Shown here: positions 1 through 7,159 of the stretch, piece by piece | How positions within the stretch are numbered: position 1 is the first letter of the stretch | How the letters are laid out: every line of letters begins with the position of its first letter | Assembly (NCBI RefSeq): GCF_001514215.1 | Contig: NZ_KQ948851.1 | Coordinates: forward strand, 120,455-184,454 | Source of the DNA: Streptomyces bungoensis | Lineage (GTDB): Bacteria; Actinomycetota; Actinomycetes; Streptomycetales; Streptomycetaceae | DNA: 64,000 bases | Reading direction: 5' to 3' | Made by a program: the position numbers and the translations under genes | Notes under the pieces: model-generated | What the model was told of the DNA's origin: nothing | Databases searched by the model: none | What the model saw: only the letters and a program-made list of their open reading frames with translations

Positions 1-574
1 TGAACATCTGCGAGGTCTCGCGGACCATGAACACGAAGTCGGTGAGCGCGGGGCTGTAGGCGGCGCCCCCGGCACACGGGCCGAGCATCACGGAGATCTG
101 CGGGATGACCCCGGACGCCGCCGTGTTGCGCCGGAAGATCCCGCCGTAGCCCGCCAGCGCGGTGACGCCCTCCTGGATGCGGGCGCCGGCCCCGTCGTTC
201 AGCGAGACCAGGGGCGCGCCCGCCGCGAGGGCCATGTCCATGATCTTGTGGATCTTCGCCGCGTGGGCCTCGCCGAGTGCGCCGCCGAAGATCCGGAAGT
301 CGTGGGCGTAGACGAAGACCGTGCGGCCCTCCACCGTGCCCCAGCCGGTGACGACGCCGTCGGTGTACGGCTTCCTGGCCTCCAGCCCGAACCCGGTGGC
401 CCGGTGCCGGCGCAGCGGTTCGACCTCGTGGAACGACCCCTCGTCCAGCAGCAGGGCGATCCGTTCCCGCACGGTGAGCTTGCCCTTGGCCTTCTGGGCG
501 GCGGTCGCCTTCTCACCGGGGCCGGCGAGCACGCGCTCGCGGATGCCCGCCAGTTCCTCGACCTGGGACCTCAT
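1..574 (-). CDS. acyl-CoA carboxylase carboxyltransferase (beta) subunit, partial
   Basis: The C-terminal part lies beyond the left edge; about 191 N-terminal residues are visible. It has the crotonase-like carboxyltransferase signatures NDGAGARIQEGV and GPCAGGAAYSPAL, which hold acyl-CoA and carboxybiotin in the AccB/PccB family. The start ATG follows a GGGGGAG ribosome site. The likely role is making malonyl-CoA (or methylmalonyl-CoA) for the PKS and Fab-type enzymes of the cluster. A SARP-type promoter (656-687) sits just upstream, which ties it to the pathway rather than to housekeeping lipid synthesis. Whether acetyl- or propionyl-CoA is the substrate cannot be told from this fragment. 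Confidence 0.9.
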   Translation of the reverse strand, partial: MRSQVEELAGIRERVLAGPGEKATAAQKAKGKLTVRERIALLLDEGSFHEVEPLRRHRATGFGLEARKPYTDGVVTGWGTVEGRTVFVYAHDFRIFGGALGEAHAAKIHKIMDMALAAGAPLVSLNDGAGARIQEGVTALAGYGGIFRRNTAASGVIPQISVMLGPCAGGAAYSPALTDFVFMVRETSQMF

Positions 575-655
575 GTCTCCCCCTGCTGGTGCGAAGTGAT
601 GGGACGTCAGGTGGGCCGCCGGTGCGGGCCGCGCACCGAGGGCCGCGGCCCGTCG

Positions 656-687
656 AGCGTGACGGGGCGGGCTGACCGGGGACTGAC
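656..687 (-). promoter_or_regulatory. SARP-type promoter for the carboxylase gene
   Basis: On the minus strand two GTCAG heptamers start 11 bp apart (687-681 and 676-670). They are followed by exactly 8 bp and a -10-like CACGCT (661-656). This is the layout known for SARP-activated Streptomyces promoters. Predicted transcription starts near 649, leaving a leader of about 75 nt before the carboxylase ATG. Confidence 0.7.
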
Positions 688-719
688 GGACCGCTTACGC
701 CCGCCGGGGCGGCCGCCGC

Positions 720-1505
720 TCAGGCCGGTTGCAGCATCCGGTCGCCGGTCAGCGAGGGATCGTGGGCCAGGATCGCGTTCTCGACCCGGCGCAGCGCGGG
801 GGAGGGCTGGATGCCGAGCTCCTCGTCCAGGTGGCGGCGCATCCGGTGGAACACGTCGAGGGCGTCGGCCTGTCTGCCCGAGCAGTACAGGGCGATCATC
901 AGCTGCTCGCAGAACCGTTCCCGCAGCGGGTGTCCGGCGTGCGCCTCGGTCAGCTCGGCGAGCACCGCGGCGTGCCGGCCGAGCCGCAGCTCGGCCTCGA
1001 AGCGCAGCTCCATGGCCCGCATCCGGTACTCCTCGAAGCGGGCCGCCGCCAGCTGGCACAGGGTCCCGCCGGTGAACCCGCCGAACACCGGCCCCCGCCA
1101 CATCCCGAGCGCGTCGCCGAGCAGCCGGGCGGTGCCGGCCGCGTCGGCCGGCGTGGCGGACTCGGCCAGCCGCACCGCCCGGATGAACTCGGCCGCGTCC
1201 AGCTCGCCCTCCGCGAGGGTGAGCCGGTAGCCGGAGGGGTGCATGGTCACCCGGGAGGCCGGCCGGTCCGGCTCCAGCTCCCGGAGCCTGCGGCGCAGCC
1301 GGCTGACATGGGCCTGGAGGGCGTTGGCCCGGTGGTCGGGCACGGCGTCCCCCCACATCTCCTCGGCCAGGCTCTCCCCGGACACCGGCTGGCCCTCGCT
1401 GACGAGCAGGGTCTGCACCAGCACGCGCTGCAGGTCGCCGAAGACGTCCGCCGGGCCGGCGGAGGTGTGTATCTGCAGTGCGCCGAGAACGGAGAACCTC
1501 AGCAT
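720..1505 (-). CDS. SARP-family pathway-specific activator
   Basis: A 261-residue protein of usual small-SARP length. Residues about 1-95 form an OmpR-type winged helix (ends with the beta-hairpin HPSGYRL), and about 100-250 form the bacterial transcriptional activation (BTAD) domain with TPR-like helices. SARPs bind direct heptamer repeats at 11-bp spacing next to the -10 element and recruit RNA polymerase. Ten promoters in this window carry such repeats, so this protein is their obvious activator. The start is placed at the ATG after GAGGGGG. It lies downstream of the tRNA-like gene on the same strand, so read-through from the SARP-type promoter at 1878-1920 could give positive autoregulation (inference). 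Confidence 0.93.
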   Translation of the reverse strand: MLRFSVLGALQIHTSAGPADVFGDLQRVLVQTLLVSEGQPVSGESLAEEMWGDAVPDHRANALQAHVSRLRRRLRELEPDRPASRVTMHPSGYRLTLAEGELDAAEFIRAVRLAESATPADAAGTARLLGDALGMWRGPVFGGFTGGTLCQLAAARFEEYRMRAMELRFEAELRLGRHAAVLAELTEAHAGHPLRERFCEQLMIALYCSGRQADALDVFHRMRRHLDEELGIQPSPALRRVENAILAHDPSLTGDRMLQPA

Positions 1506-1741
1506 GTATTCCCCCTCGTGAATTCCACAATTCCTGGCGAAAGTGCTTGTTCCTGGGATCTCACTGCGGCAAGGGCACGGTGACCGAACGACCGCGCCCC
1601 GGCGGGCGTCGCATTCCTGGACGGCCCGCCGGGGCGGTTTATACCGCCGGGACGGGGGGCGGCCGGCGGTACCTGGGGAATCCGGTCCCGAGCCGACTGC
1701 GGCACAGGACCGGGTGGTCGGTGAATTCATCGTCGAATTCA
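1506..1741 (-). other. SARP upstream region
   Basis: No coding sequence is seen in this stretch. A small inverted repeat at 1633-1648 (GGCGGT, TTAT, ACCGCC) includes a TATAAA on the minus strand, which could be a -10 for the SARP gene, but no convincing -35 is visible. It is also the 3' flank of the tRNA-like gene; no strong terminator separates that gene from SARP. Confidence 0.35.
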
Positions 1742-1838
1742 TGGCGGAGAGGGCAGGGTTTGAACCTGCGTGGGCTGCGTGGGCCCGACCTGAAGGCATG
1801 CTCCAAGGTCCCCGATAGGCCGCTCCGGGCACCTCTCC
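1742..1838 (-). tRNA. tRNA-Ser-like gene with enlarged anticodon loop (putative non-decoding tRNA)
   Basis: Reading from 1838 down, a 97-nt class II tRNA is seen: acceptor stem GGAGAGG pairs perfectly with CCTCTCC, followed by discriminator G and an encoded CCA (1744-1742). The D-arm is CCCG/CGGG with a GG-containing loop. The T-arm is GCAGG-TTCAAAC-CCTGC (1769-1753). A long variable arm GGGC/GCCC (1786-1772) and G73 point to serine. The anticodon stem GACCT/AGGTC (1810-1806 with 1791-1787) is perfect, but its loop (1805-1792) has 14 nt instead of 7. A GGA triplet preceded by T sits at the 5' side, as in tRNA-Ser(GGA), followed by about 7 extra nt. Such an RNA should be chargeable by SerRS, which reads the variable arm and acceptor, but should not decode. 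A SARP-type promoter precedes it. Alternatives are a decayed tRNA or an attachment-site relic. Confidence 0.75.
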
Positions 1839-1877
1839 TCGCTCCCGGCCCGGTTTTCCGTGCCGTTCACGGGAACC

Positions 1878-1920
1878 ACAGTGGCAGGGCCCGCTGACGG
1901 AATGCTGACACGCTTCTGAC
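1878..1920 (-). promoter_or_regulatory. SARP-type promoter pointing at the tRNA-Ser-like gene
   Basis: Three minus-strand GTCAG repeats (1920-1916, 1909-1905, 1898-1894) stand at perfect 11-bp steps. After the last heptamer come 8 bp and CACTGT (1883-1878) as -10. Predicted transcription starts near 1871, about 33 nt before the tRNA 5' end. The orientation is away from the VlmA-like gene and toward the tRNA-like gene. Confidence 0.7.
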
Positions 1921-2012
1921 GCAGGCAACGAATTTCCTGCGGCCCTTTTCCGGAACGCTCTGACGGTGCTGTACTCCCTTCGACGGAATACGCTCCCGAA
2001 AGGGGTACGCAC

Positions 2013-3044
2013 ATGACCGCGACCACCACCGAGGCCACTACCGGAACCACCACCGACACCGCCGTGCACCAAGCGGTTCTCGACGCCGTACGCACCCACA
2101 CCGCAAGCGAGAATCCGAGTTCGTTCCTGGCGCTCAACAGCGGAAACAGCGTCTTCACCGTGCCGGGCGCGGACGGCGTCGTCGTCTACCGCCGCACCGG
2201 CCGCTGGGCCGTCCAGTTCGGCGGTCCCTTCGCCGCCGAGCGGGACTACGGCACCCTCCTCGACGCCTTCCGCCGCCACGTCCGCGACGAGGGTCTCGGC
2301 CTGGTCGGCGTCCAGCTCCAGCGCGCCGACGCCGAACGGTACGCCGGCCTCGGCTTCACCGTGAACCAGGTCGGCGCCTCCTGGGCGGTGAGCCTCGCCG
2401 ACTTCACCCTGCGCGGCACCAAGTTCATGCAGCTGCGCAACAAGATCTCCCGCGCCCACCGCAACGGCCTGCAGATCCGCGAGGTCGACGCGGCCGACGT
2501 GCAGGGCGACATCGCCGCCATCGACCGGGCCTGGCTCGGCTCCAAGGGCGGCGCCCAGCAACTGGAGTTCCTCGTCGGCCAGATCGGCGGCGAGGCCCAG
2601 GCGCACCGCCGGCTCTTCGTCGGCACCATCGACGGCGCCCCCGTCGCCTACATCTCGTACTCGCCGGTCTACGGCAGCCGGGCCGGCTGGATGCACGACC
2701 TCAGCCGGCGCATCCCGGAGGGCTCCCCGGGCCTGATGGAGGCCATCAACGCGCACGCCATCGAGGTGTTCCGCGCCGAGGGCGTCGCCTGGCTGCACTT
2801 CGGGTTCACACCCTTCACCGGCCTGGACGCGGCCCACGAACTCGACGGGCACAGCCCCGCGTTCCAGTGGCTGATGCACGCCCTGTGGGCCGAGGGCGCT
2901 GCCCTGTACCCGGCGCAGACGCAGCTGTCGTACAAGCAGAAGTGGGCCCCCGACGTGCTGATCCCCGAGTACGTCGCCGTCGACGGGCCGCAGGCCTCGC
3001 TGCCCGGCTTCGCGCACGTCTTCCGCGCCTGCAACGCCTTCTGA
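2013..3044 (+). CDS. VlmA-like seryl-tRNA:hydroxylamine seryltransferase (DUF2156/GNAT fold)
   Basis: 343 residues resembling the C-terminal catalytic domain of MprF-type aminoacyl-tRNA transferases (DUF2156, tandem GNAT fold), without the flippase membrane segments. The block KFMQLRNKISRAHRNG is typical of this family. In the valanimycin pathway VlmA moves serine from seryl-tRNA to the hydroxyl of an alkylhydroxylamine; all other Vlm steps also have candidates here, so the same role is inferred. It lies next to the tRNA-Ser-like gene, and its partner synthetase is at 7160-8437. Ribosome site GAAAGGGG is upstream of ATG. No SARP repeats point toward it; a TGACGG/GGAATA promoter at 1961-1990 is only a guess. 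Confidence 0.8.
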   Translation: MTATTTEATTGTTTDTAVHQAVLDAVRTHTASENPSSFLALNSGNSVFTVPGADGVVVYRRTGRWAVQFGGPFAAERDYGTLLDAFRRHVRDEGLGLVGVQLQRADAERYAGLGFTVNQVGASWAVSLADFTLRGTKFMQLRNKISRAHRNGLQIREVDAADVQGDIAAIDRAWLGSKGGAQQLEFLVGQIGGEAQAHRRLFVGTIDGAPVAYISYSPVYGSRAGWMHDLSRRIPEGSPGLMEAINAHAIEVFRAEGVAWLHFGFTPFTGLDAAHELDGHSPAFQWLMHALWAEGAALYPAQTQLSYKQKWAPDVLIPEYVAVDGPQASLPGFAHVFRACNAF

Positions 3045-3073
3045 CCACCCCGCCACGACACGAGGAGACCGGC

Positions 3074-3223
3074 ATGACCCAGTCCACCGAGGAACTCCAG
3101 CACGCCATGGTCGAGCAGCTGATGGCCGTCATCGGGGCCCCCGACGACGAGACGGTCGCCGAGGCCGCCGACGCGGTCGTCCGCGACCTGGACGAACGGC
3201 TGCGCGCCGGAGCGGCCGCCTGA
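3074..3223 (+). CDS. small protein of unknown function downstream of the VlmA-like gene
   Basis: A 49-residue ORF with a good GAGGAG site (3062-3067), 29 nt after the VlmA-like stop. It is acidic and predicted all-helical (QHAMVEQLMAVIGAPDDETV, then VVRDLDERLRAG). Position and spacing suggest cotranscription with the seryltransferase. No family is recognised. It could be a small accessory subunit; codon choice is strongly GC-ending like real genes around it. Confidence 0.55.
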   Translation: MTQSTEELQHAMVEQLMAVIGAPDDETVAEAADAVVRDLDERLRAGAAA

Positions 3224-3248
3224 GGGCGGGCCGCCCGATCAGGACGGC

Positions 3249-3280
3249 ATCAGTGCCACATCAGCGCTCCACGGAACGCT
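3249..3280 (+). promoter_or_regulatory. SARP-type promoter (ATCAG variant) for the desaturase operon
   Basis: Two ATCAG heptamers start at 3249 and 3260 (11-bp step), followed by 8 bp and AACGCT (3275-3280) as -10. The transcription start would be near 3287, giving a long leader of about 175 nt before the desaturase ATG at 3462. The rest of 3224-3461 shows no coding sequence. Confidence 0.5.
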
Positions 3281-3461
3281 GGACACACGTTCGCCCGGCG
3301 GCCCGGGCCCGGGAGCACCGCACTGTGCCCCCGACGCCCGTCCGCCGGGCGGACCCGCCCGCGACGCACGCGGGAGCTGAAGTCGACTCGCGGCGCCCGC
3401 AGGTCCGCGGGGCAGCGGCGCCGCCGCCCGAACCGGGCACTTCTCCCAAGGAGAGCAACGC

Positions 3462-4562
3462 ATGCAGCGTCCGCACACACCACCGGCCGGTGCCCTGACC
3501 GCCGACGCCGGAACGCGCACCGGTGCCTCGGCGACCTTCGCCGAACTGCTCAAGCGGGTCAAGGCCGAGGGCCTGCTCGACCTCGACCCCCGGTACTACG
3601 TGGGCAAACTCGCCCTCAACACCGCCCTGCTGCTGATCGGTTTCGCCGCCTTCTTCGAGCTCGGCGACTCCTGGTGGCAGCTGCTGACCGCCCTGTGGAT
3701 GGGGCTGTGCGGCGGCCAGTCGGCGTTCATGTGGCACGACGCCGGCCACAAGGCGATGTTCCGCAGCAAGAAGGCCGCCTCCGCGGTCGGCTACATCCAC
3801 GCCAACCTGGTCAACGGGGTCAGCTACGGCTGGTGGGTCAACCACCACAACCGGCACCACAGCAACCCCAACCACCTGGACATGGACCCGGACATCGGCC
3901 GGCGCACCGCCATCTTCGACATCAAGCAGTACCCGAGCCGCAAGGGCACCCAGAAGCTCGTCGTGCGCTACCAGAGCGTGCTGTTCTTCGTGCTGCTCGT
4001 CCTCGAGGGCTTCAAGATGCTGAAGACGGCCGTCCGCTCCATCGTCCGGGGCGACACCAAGCGGCCCGTCCTGGAGACCTCCCTCATCCTCCTGCGCACG
4101 GCCGTCTACCTCGGTCTCGTCTTCACCGTCCTGTCCCCGGCCCTGGCGGTCGCCTTCATCCTCGTCCAGCACGCCGCCCTCGGCGTCTACTTCGGGATGA
4201 TCTTCGCCCCCAACCACAAGGGCATGCAGATCCGCGACGGCGAGGAGGAGACCCTGGACTGGCTGGAGCGCCAGGTCCTCACCTCCCGCAACATCCGCCC
4301 CAATCGGCTGGTCGACTTCCTCTACGGCGGCCTCAACTACCAGGTCGAGCACCACCTGTTCCCGGCCATGCCGCAGAAGAGCCTGCCGCGCGCCCGCGAA
4401 CTGACCATGCAGTACTGCGCCGAGCGCGGGGTGCCGTACCACGAGGTCGGGTTCTGGGCCTCCTACCGCGAGGTCGCCTCCTTCCTGCACGAGGTCAGCG
4501 CGCCGGTGCGGCGCGGTGACGTGGAGGAGCAGATCCGGCGCCGGGCCGCCGAGGCCGCCTGA
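3462..4562 (+). CDS. membrane fatty acid desaturase
   Basis: A 366-residue integral membrane diiron desaturase. The three histidine boxes are present: HDAGH (about residue 92), HNRHH (about 129-133) and QVEHH (about 294-298), with hydrophobic segments between them. It would introduce a double bond into a fatty acyl chain using O2 and ferredoxin electrons; a ferredoxin is encoded two genes downstream. The AAGGAGAG site precedes the ATG. In this cluster it may act on the chain that becomes the alkyl-amine part, or on a later intermediate; regiochemistry cannot be predicted. Confidence 0.92.
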   Translation: MQRPHTPPAGALTADAGTRTGASATFAELLKRVKAEGLLDLDPRYYVGKLALNTALLLIGFAAFFELGDSWWQLLTALWMGLCGGQSAFMWHDAGHKAMFRSKKAASAVGYIHANLVNGVSYGWWVNHHNRHHSNPNHLDMDPDIGRRTAIFDIKQYPSRKGTQKLVVRYQSVLFFVLLVLEGFKMLKTAVRSIVRGDTKRPVLETSLILLRTAVYLGLVFTVLSPALAVAFILVQHAALGVYFGMIFAPNHKGMQIRDGEEETLDWLERQVLTSRNIRPNRLVDFLYGGLNYQVEHHLFPAMPQKSLPRARELTMQYCAERGVPYHEVGFWASYREVASFLHEVSAPVRRGDVEEQIRRRAAEAA

Positions 4563-4600
4563 GCCACACCGAGTTCCGCCCGCCCCAAGGAGCACACCCC

Positions 4601-5968
4601 ATGTCCCAGACCACCGCGGCGGCGGGCGGAGTCACCGCCGCCGCCCCGATCGGCGCCCGCCTGGACCGCCTGCCGATCACCCCGCTGCACCGCAGGCTCA
4701 CCGCGGTCGTCGGCGTCGGCCTGTTCTTCGACACCTTCGAGAACAACCTGTCCGGCACCCTCGGCAAGGTCCTGCAGAGCGGCTTCGGCTTCGGCGCCAC
4801 CTCGCTCAAGCTGGTCCTGGCCTCGGTGTTCGTCGGCCAGTTCATCGGCTCGCTCACGCTCGGCCGGATCGCCGACCGGTTCGGCCGGCGCCGCGCCTTC
4901 CTCATCAACCTCGCCCTCTACTCGGTCTTCTCCCTGCTCGGCGCCTTCTCCCCGAACGCCGCCTGGCTGATCGCCACCCGGTTCCTCGCCGGTGTCGGCA
5001 TCGGCGCCGAACAGGCCCTCTCCGACTGCTACCTGGCCGACGTGCTGCCCGCCGGCAAGCGCGGCCGGTTCATCGCCTGGGCCTACACGCTCGCCTTCTG
5101 CGGCGTCCCCGCCGTCGGCTTCGCCGCGCTGTGGCTGGTCCCGCTGACCCCGCTGGGCGTGGCGGGCTGGCGCTGGCTGTTCGTGCTCGGCGCGCTCGGC
5201 TCGGCCGTGGTGTGGGTCCTGCGGCGGCAGCTCATCGAGTCCCCGCGCTGGCTCGCGGCGACCGGCCGCACGGCCGAGGCCGAGCGGCTGGTCGCCCGGA
5301 TGGAGGCCGAGGCGGCGGACCGCGGGCTGCCCCTGCGCCCCCCGGCCCGGGCCCCGCACCCGGTCGCCGGGACCTCCCGCCTGCGCGACGTCCTCGCGCC
5401 CGGCATGATCCGCCGCACCCTGGTGCTCTGGCTGTTCTGCGCGCTGTCCGTCGTCGGCTACTACGGCTTCGGCACCCTCGCCCCGCAGATCGTCGCCGCC
5501 AAGGGCTACGGCATCGTCGCCGGGCTCGGCTTCACCGCGCTGTCCTTCCTCGGCTACCCGGTCGGCTCGGCGCTCGCCCTGCCCGTCGTGGACCGGCTCG
5601 AGCGCCGGACGCTGATCGCCCTGTCCGCCTCCGCGATGGTCGTGGCCGGGCTCGGCTTCGCCTACGCGGACTCCGCCGCGCTCATCGTCGTCTGCGGCTT
5701 CGCCTACACCCTGTTCAGCAACGTCTTCTCCAGCGTCAGCCACGTCTACCTGTCCGAGCAGTACCCCACCGCGATCCGGGCCACCGCCTCCGGCGCCGCC
5801 TACTCGCTGTCCAAACTCAGCGCCGCCGCGCTGCCGTTCGTCCTGCTGCCGGTCCTGGACGCACACGGCGCGGGCGCCCTGTTCGCCGTCATCGCCGCCG
5901 CCATGGCCGTCCTCGCCGTCACCGTGCTGACCCTGGGCGAGCGCACCACCGGCGTCCCGGTCGAGTGA
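4601..5968 (+). CDS. MFS transporter, metabolite:H+ symporter type
   Basis: 455 residues with about 12 hydrophobic segments. The MFS loop 2-3 motif appears as GRIADRFGRRRAF, and a charged central loop follows the sixth helix. This resembles the sugar/aromatic acid symporter branch rather than the DHA2 drug exporters found later in the cluster. It sits between the desaturase and ferredoxin genes with short gaps (38 and 28 bp), so it is part of the same operon. It may export the product or import a precursor. Confidence 0.85.
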   Translation: MSQTTAAAGGVTAAAPIGARLDRLPITPLHRRLTAVVGVGLFFDTFENNLSGTLGKVLQSGFGFGATSLKLVLASVFVGQFIGSLTLGRIADRFGRRRAFLINLALYSVFSLLGAFSPNAAWLIATRFLAGVGIGAEQALSDCYLADVLPAGKRGRFIAWAYTLAFCGVPAVGFAALWLVPLTPLGVAGWRWLFVLGALGSAVVWVLRRQLIESPRWLAATGRTAEAERLVARMEAEAADRGLPLRPPARAPHPVAGTSRLRDVLAPGMIRRTLVLWLFCALSVVGYYGFGTLAPQIVAAKGYGIVAGLGFTALSFLGYPVGSALALPVVDRLERRTLIALSASAMVVAGLGFAYADSAALIVVCGFAYTLFSNVFSSVSHVYLSEQYPTAIRATASGAAYSLSKLSAAALPFVLLPVLDAHGAGALFAVIAAAMAVLAVTVLTLGERTTGVPVE

Positions 5969-5996
5969 CACCCCCAACCTTCCCGAGGAGTTGAGC

Positions 5997-6326
5997 ATGG
6001 CCTACGTCATCGGACTGCCCTGCGTCGACGTCAAGGACCGCTCCTGCGTCGAGGAGTGCCCCGTGGACTGCATCTACGAGGGCCGCCGCGCCCTGTACAT
6101 CCACCCCGAGGAATGCGTGGACTGCGGCGCCTGCGAACCGGTGTGCCCCGTCGACGCCATCTACTTCGAGGACGACCTGCCCGCCGAGTGGGGCGACGAC
6201 CACGCGGCGTCCAACGCCGCCTTCTTCGCGGAGCTCGGCTCGCCCGGCGGCGGCAGCGCCCTCGGCCCCCAGGACCACGACTCGCCGCTGGTCAGCACGC
6301 TGCCGAAGGGGGTGACCGTAGCGTGA
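5997..6326 (+). CDS. 7Fe-type (3Fe-4S/4Fe-4S) ferredoxin
   Basis: 109 residues. Cysteine clusters SCVEECPVDCI and ECVDCGACEPVCP match FdxA-type seven-iron ferredoxins of actinobacteria. The ATG at 5997 is chosen over an upstream TTG because GAGGAG lies 6 nt before it. Likely electron donor to the desaturase, the VlmB-like diiron enzyme or the P450s of the cluster. Its stop overlaps the start of the next gene by 4 bp (GTGA), so the two are translationally coupled. Confidence 0.92.
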   Translation: MAYVIGLPCVDVKDRSCVEECPVDCIYEGRRALYIHPEECVDCGACEPVCPVDAIYFEDDLPAEWGDDHAASNAAFFAELGSPGGGSALGPQDHDSPLVSTLPKGVTVA

Positions 6327-7090
6327 GCGGCATCCTCGCCGGCAAGCGGATCCTGGTGACCGGGGTCGTCACGGACGCCTCCATCGCCTTCCACGCGGCC
6401 CGGATCGCCCAGGAGGAGGGCGCCGAGGTCGTCCTCACCGGCTTCGGCCGGCTCTCCCTGATCGAGCGGTTCGCGGACAAGCTCCCCAGGCCCGCCCCGG
6501 TGATCGAGCTCGACGTCACCGACCAGGGCCACCTGGACACCCTCGCCGAGCGGATCGGCGCGCACACCGACTCCCTCGACGGCGTGGTGCACTCCATCGC
6601 CTACGGCCCCCAGGGCGCCTTCTCCTTCCTCGACGGCACCTGGGACGACGTGTCGACCGCCGTGCACGTCTCGGCGTACTCCCTGAAGTCCCTCACCACG
6701 GCCTGCCTGCCGCTGCTGGAGCGGCGCGGCGGCTCGGTCGTCGGGCTCACCTTCGACGCGGCCGTCGCCTGGCCGCACTACGACTGGATGGGCGTCGCCA
6801 AGGCGGCGCTGGAGTCCACCAGCCGCTACCTCGCCCGCGACCTCGGCCCCCGCGGCGTCCGCTGCAACCTGGTCGCGGCCGGGCCGCTGCGCTCCATGGC
6901 CGCGAAGTCGATCCCCGGCTTCGCCGACCTGGCCGACGTCTGGACGACCCACCGGGCCCCGGCCGGCTGGGACCTCACCGACCCGGACCCGGCCGCCCGG
7001 GCGGTCGTCGCCCTGCTGTCGGACTTCTTCCCGCGCACCACGGGCGAGATCGTCCACGTCGACGGCGGGGTCCACATGATGGGTGCCTGA
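6323..7090 (+). CDS. enoyl-[ACP] reductase, InhA/FabI type
   Basis: 255 residues, GTG start overlapping the ferredoxin stop. It has the NADH-binding block TGVVTDASIAFHAARIA, the Y-x6-K active site (YDWMGVAK) and the NLVAAGP segment that closely follow InhA. It reduces trans-2-enoyl thioesters. A pathway copy makes sense because the PKS has only a remnant of an enoyl reductase domain, so this enzyme may supply that step in trans or serve the FabH/FabF/ACP set. It could also give the cell a second FabI. Confidence 0.9.
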   Translation: MSGILAGKRILVTGVVTDASIAFHAARIAQEEGAEVVLTGFGRLSLIERFADKLPRPAPVIELDVTDQGHLDTLAERIGAHTDSLDGVVHSIAYGPQGAFSFLDGTWDDVSTAVHVSAYSLKSLTTACLPLLERRGGSVVGLTFDAAVAWPHYDWMGVAKAALESTSRYLARDLGPRGVRCNLVAAGPLRSMAAKSIPGFADLADVWTTHRAPAGWDLTDPDPAARAVVALLSDFFPRTTGEIVHVDGGVHMMGA

Positions 7091-7106
7091 ACCTCCCGAA
7101 CGTCCC

Positions 7107-7150
7107 GAAGGGGCGGGAGCCGAGGACCGGTCCTCGGCTCCCGCCCCTTC
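7107..7150. terminator. bidirectional terminator
   Basis: A perfect 22-bp inverted repeat with no loop (GAAGGGGCGGGAGCCGAGGA and its complement, centred at 7128/7129) lies between two convergent genes, the enoyl reductase and SerRS. It should stop transcription from both sides. Confidence 0.85.
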
Positions 7151-7159
7151 GTCGTGCGG

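Noticed and set aside
1742..1838. tRNA-Sec (selC), because TCA occurs in the anticodon region
   Set aside because: The acceptor stem is 7 bp, the D-stem 4 bp, and no 5-bp stem can be built around TCA. The GGA-containing loop on the GACCT/AGGTC stem fits much better.
1742..1838. Only an attachment-site fragment of an integrated element
   Set aside because: Attachment sites normally keep just the 3' part of a tRNA. Here all arms are present, no integrase is nearby, and a SARP-type promoter precedes the gene. It cannot be fully excluded.
720..3056. 778-codon minus-strand reading frame through SARP and the VlmA-like gene
   Set aside because: Only the SARP part is protein-like; the rest is antisense to a well-supported gene and crosses the tRNA-like locus.
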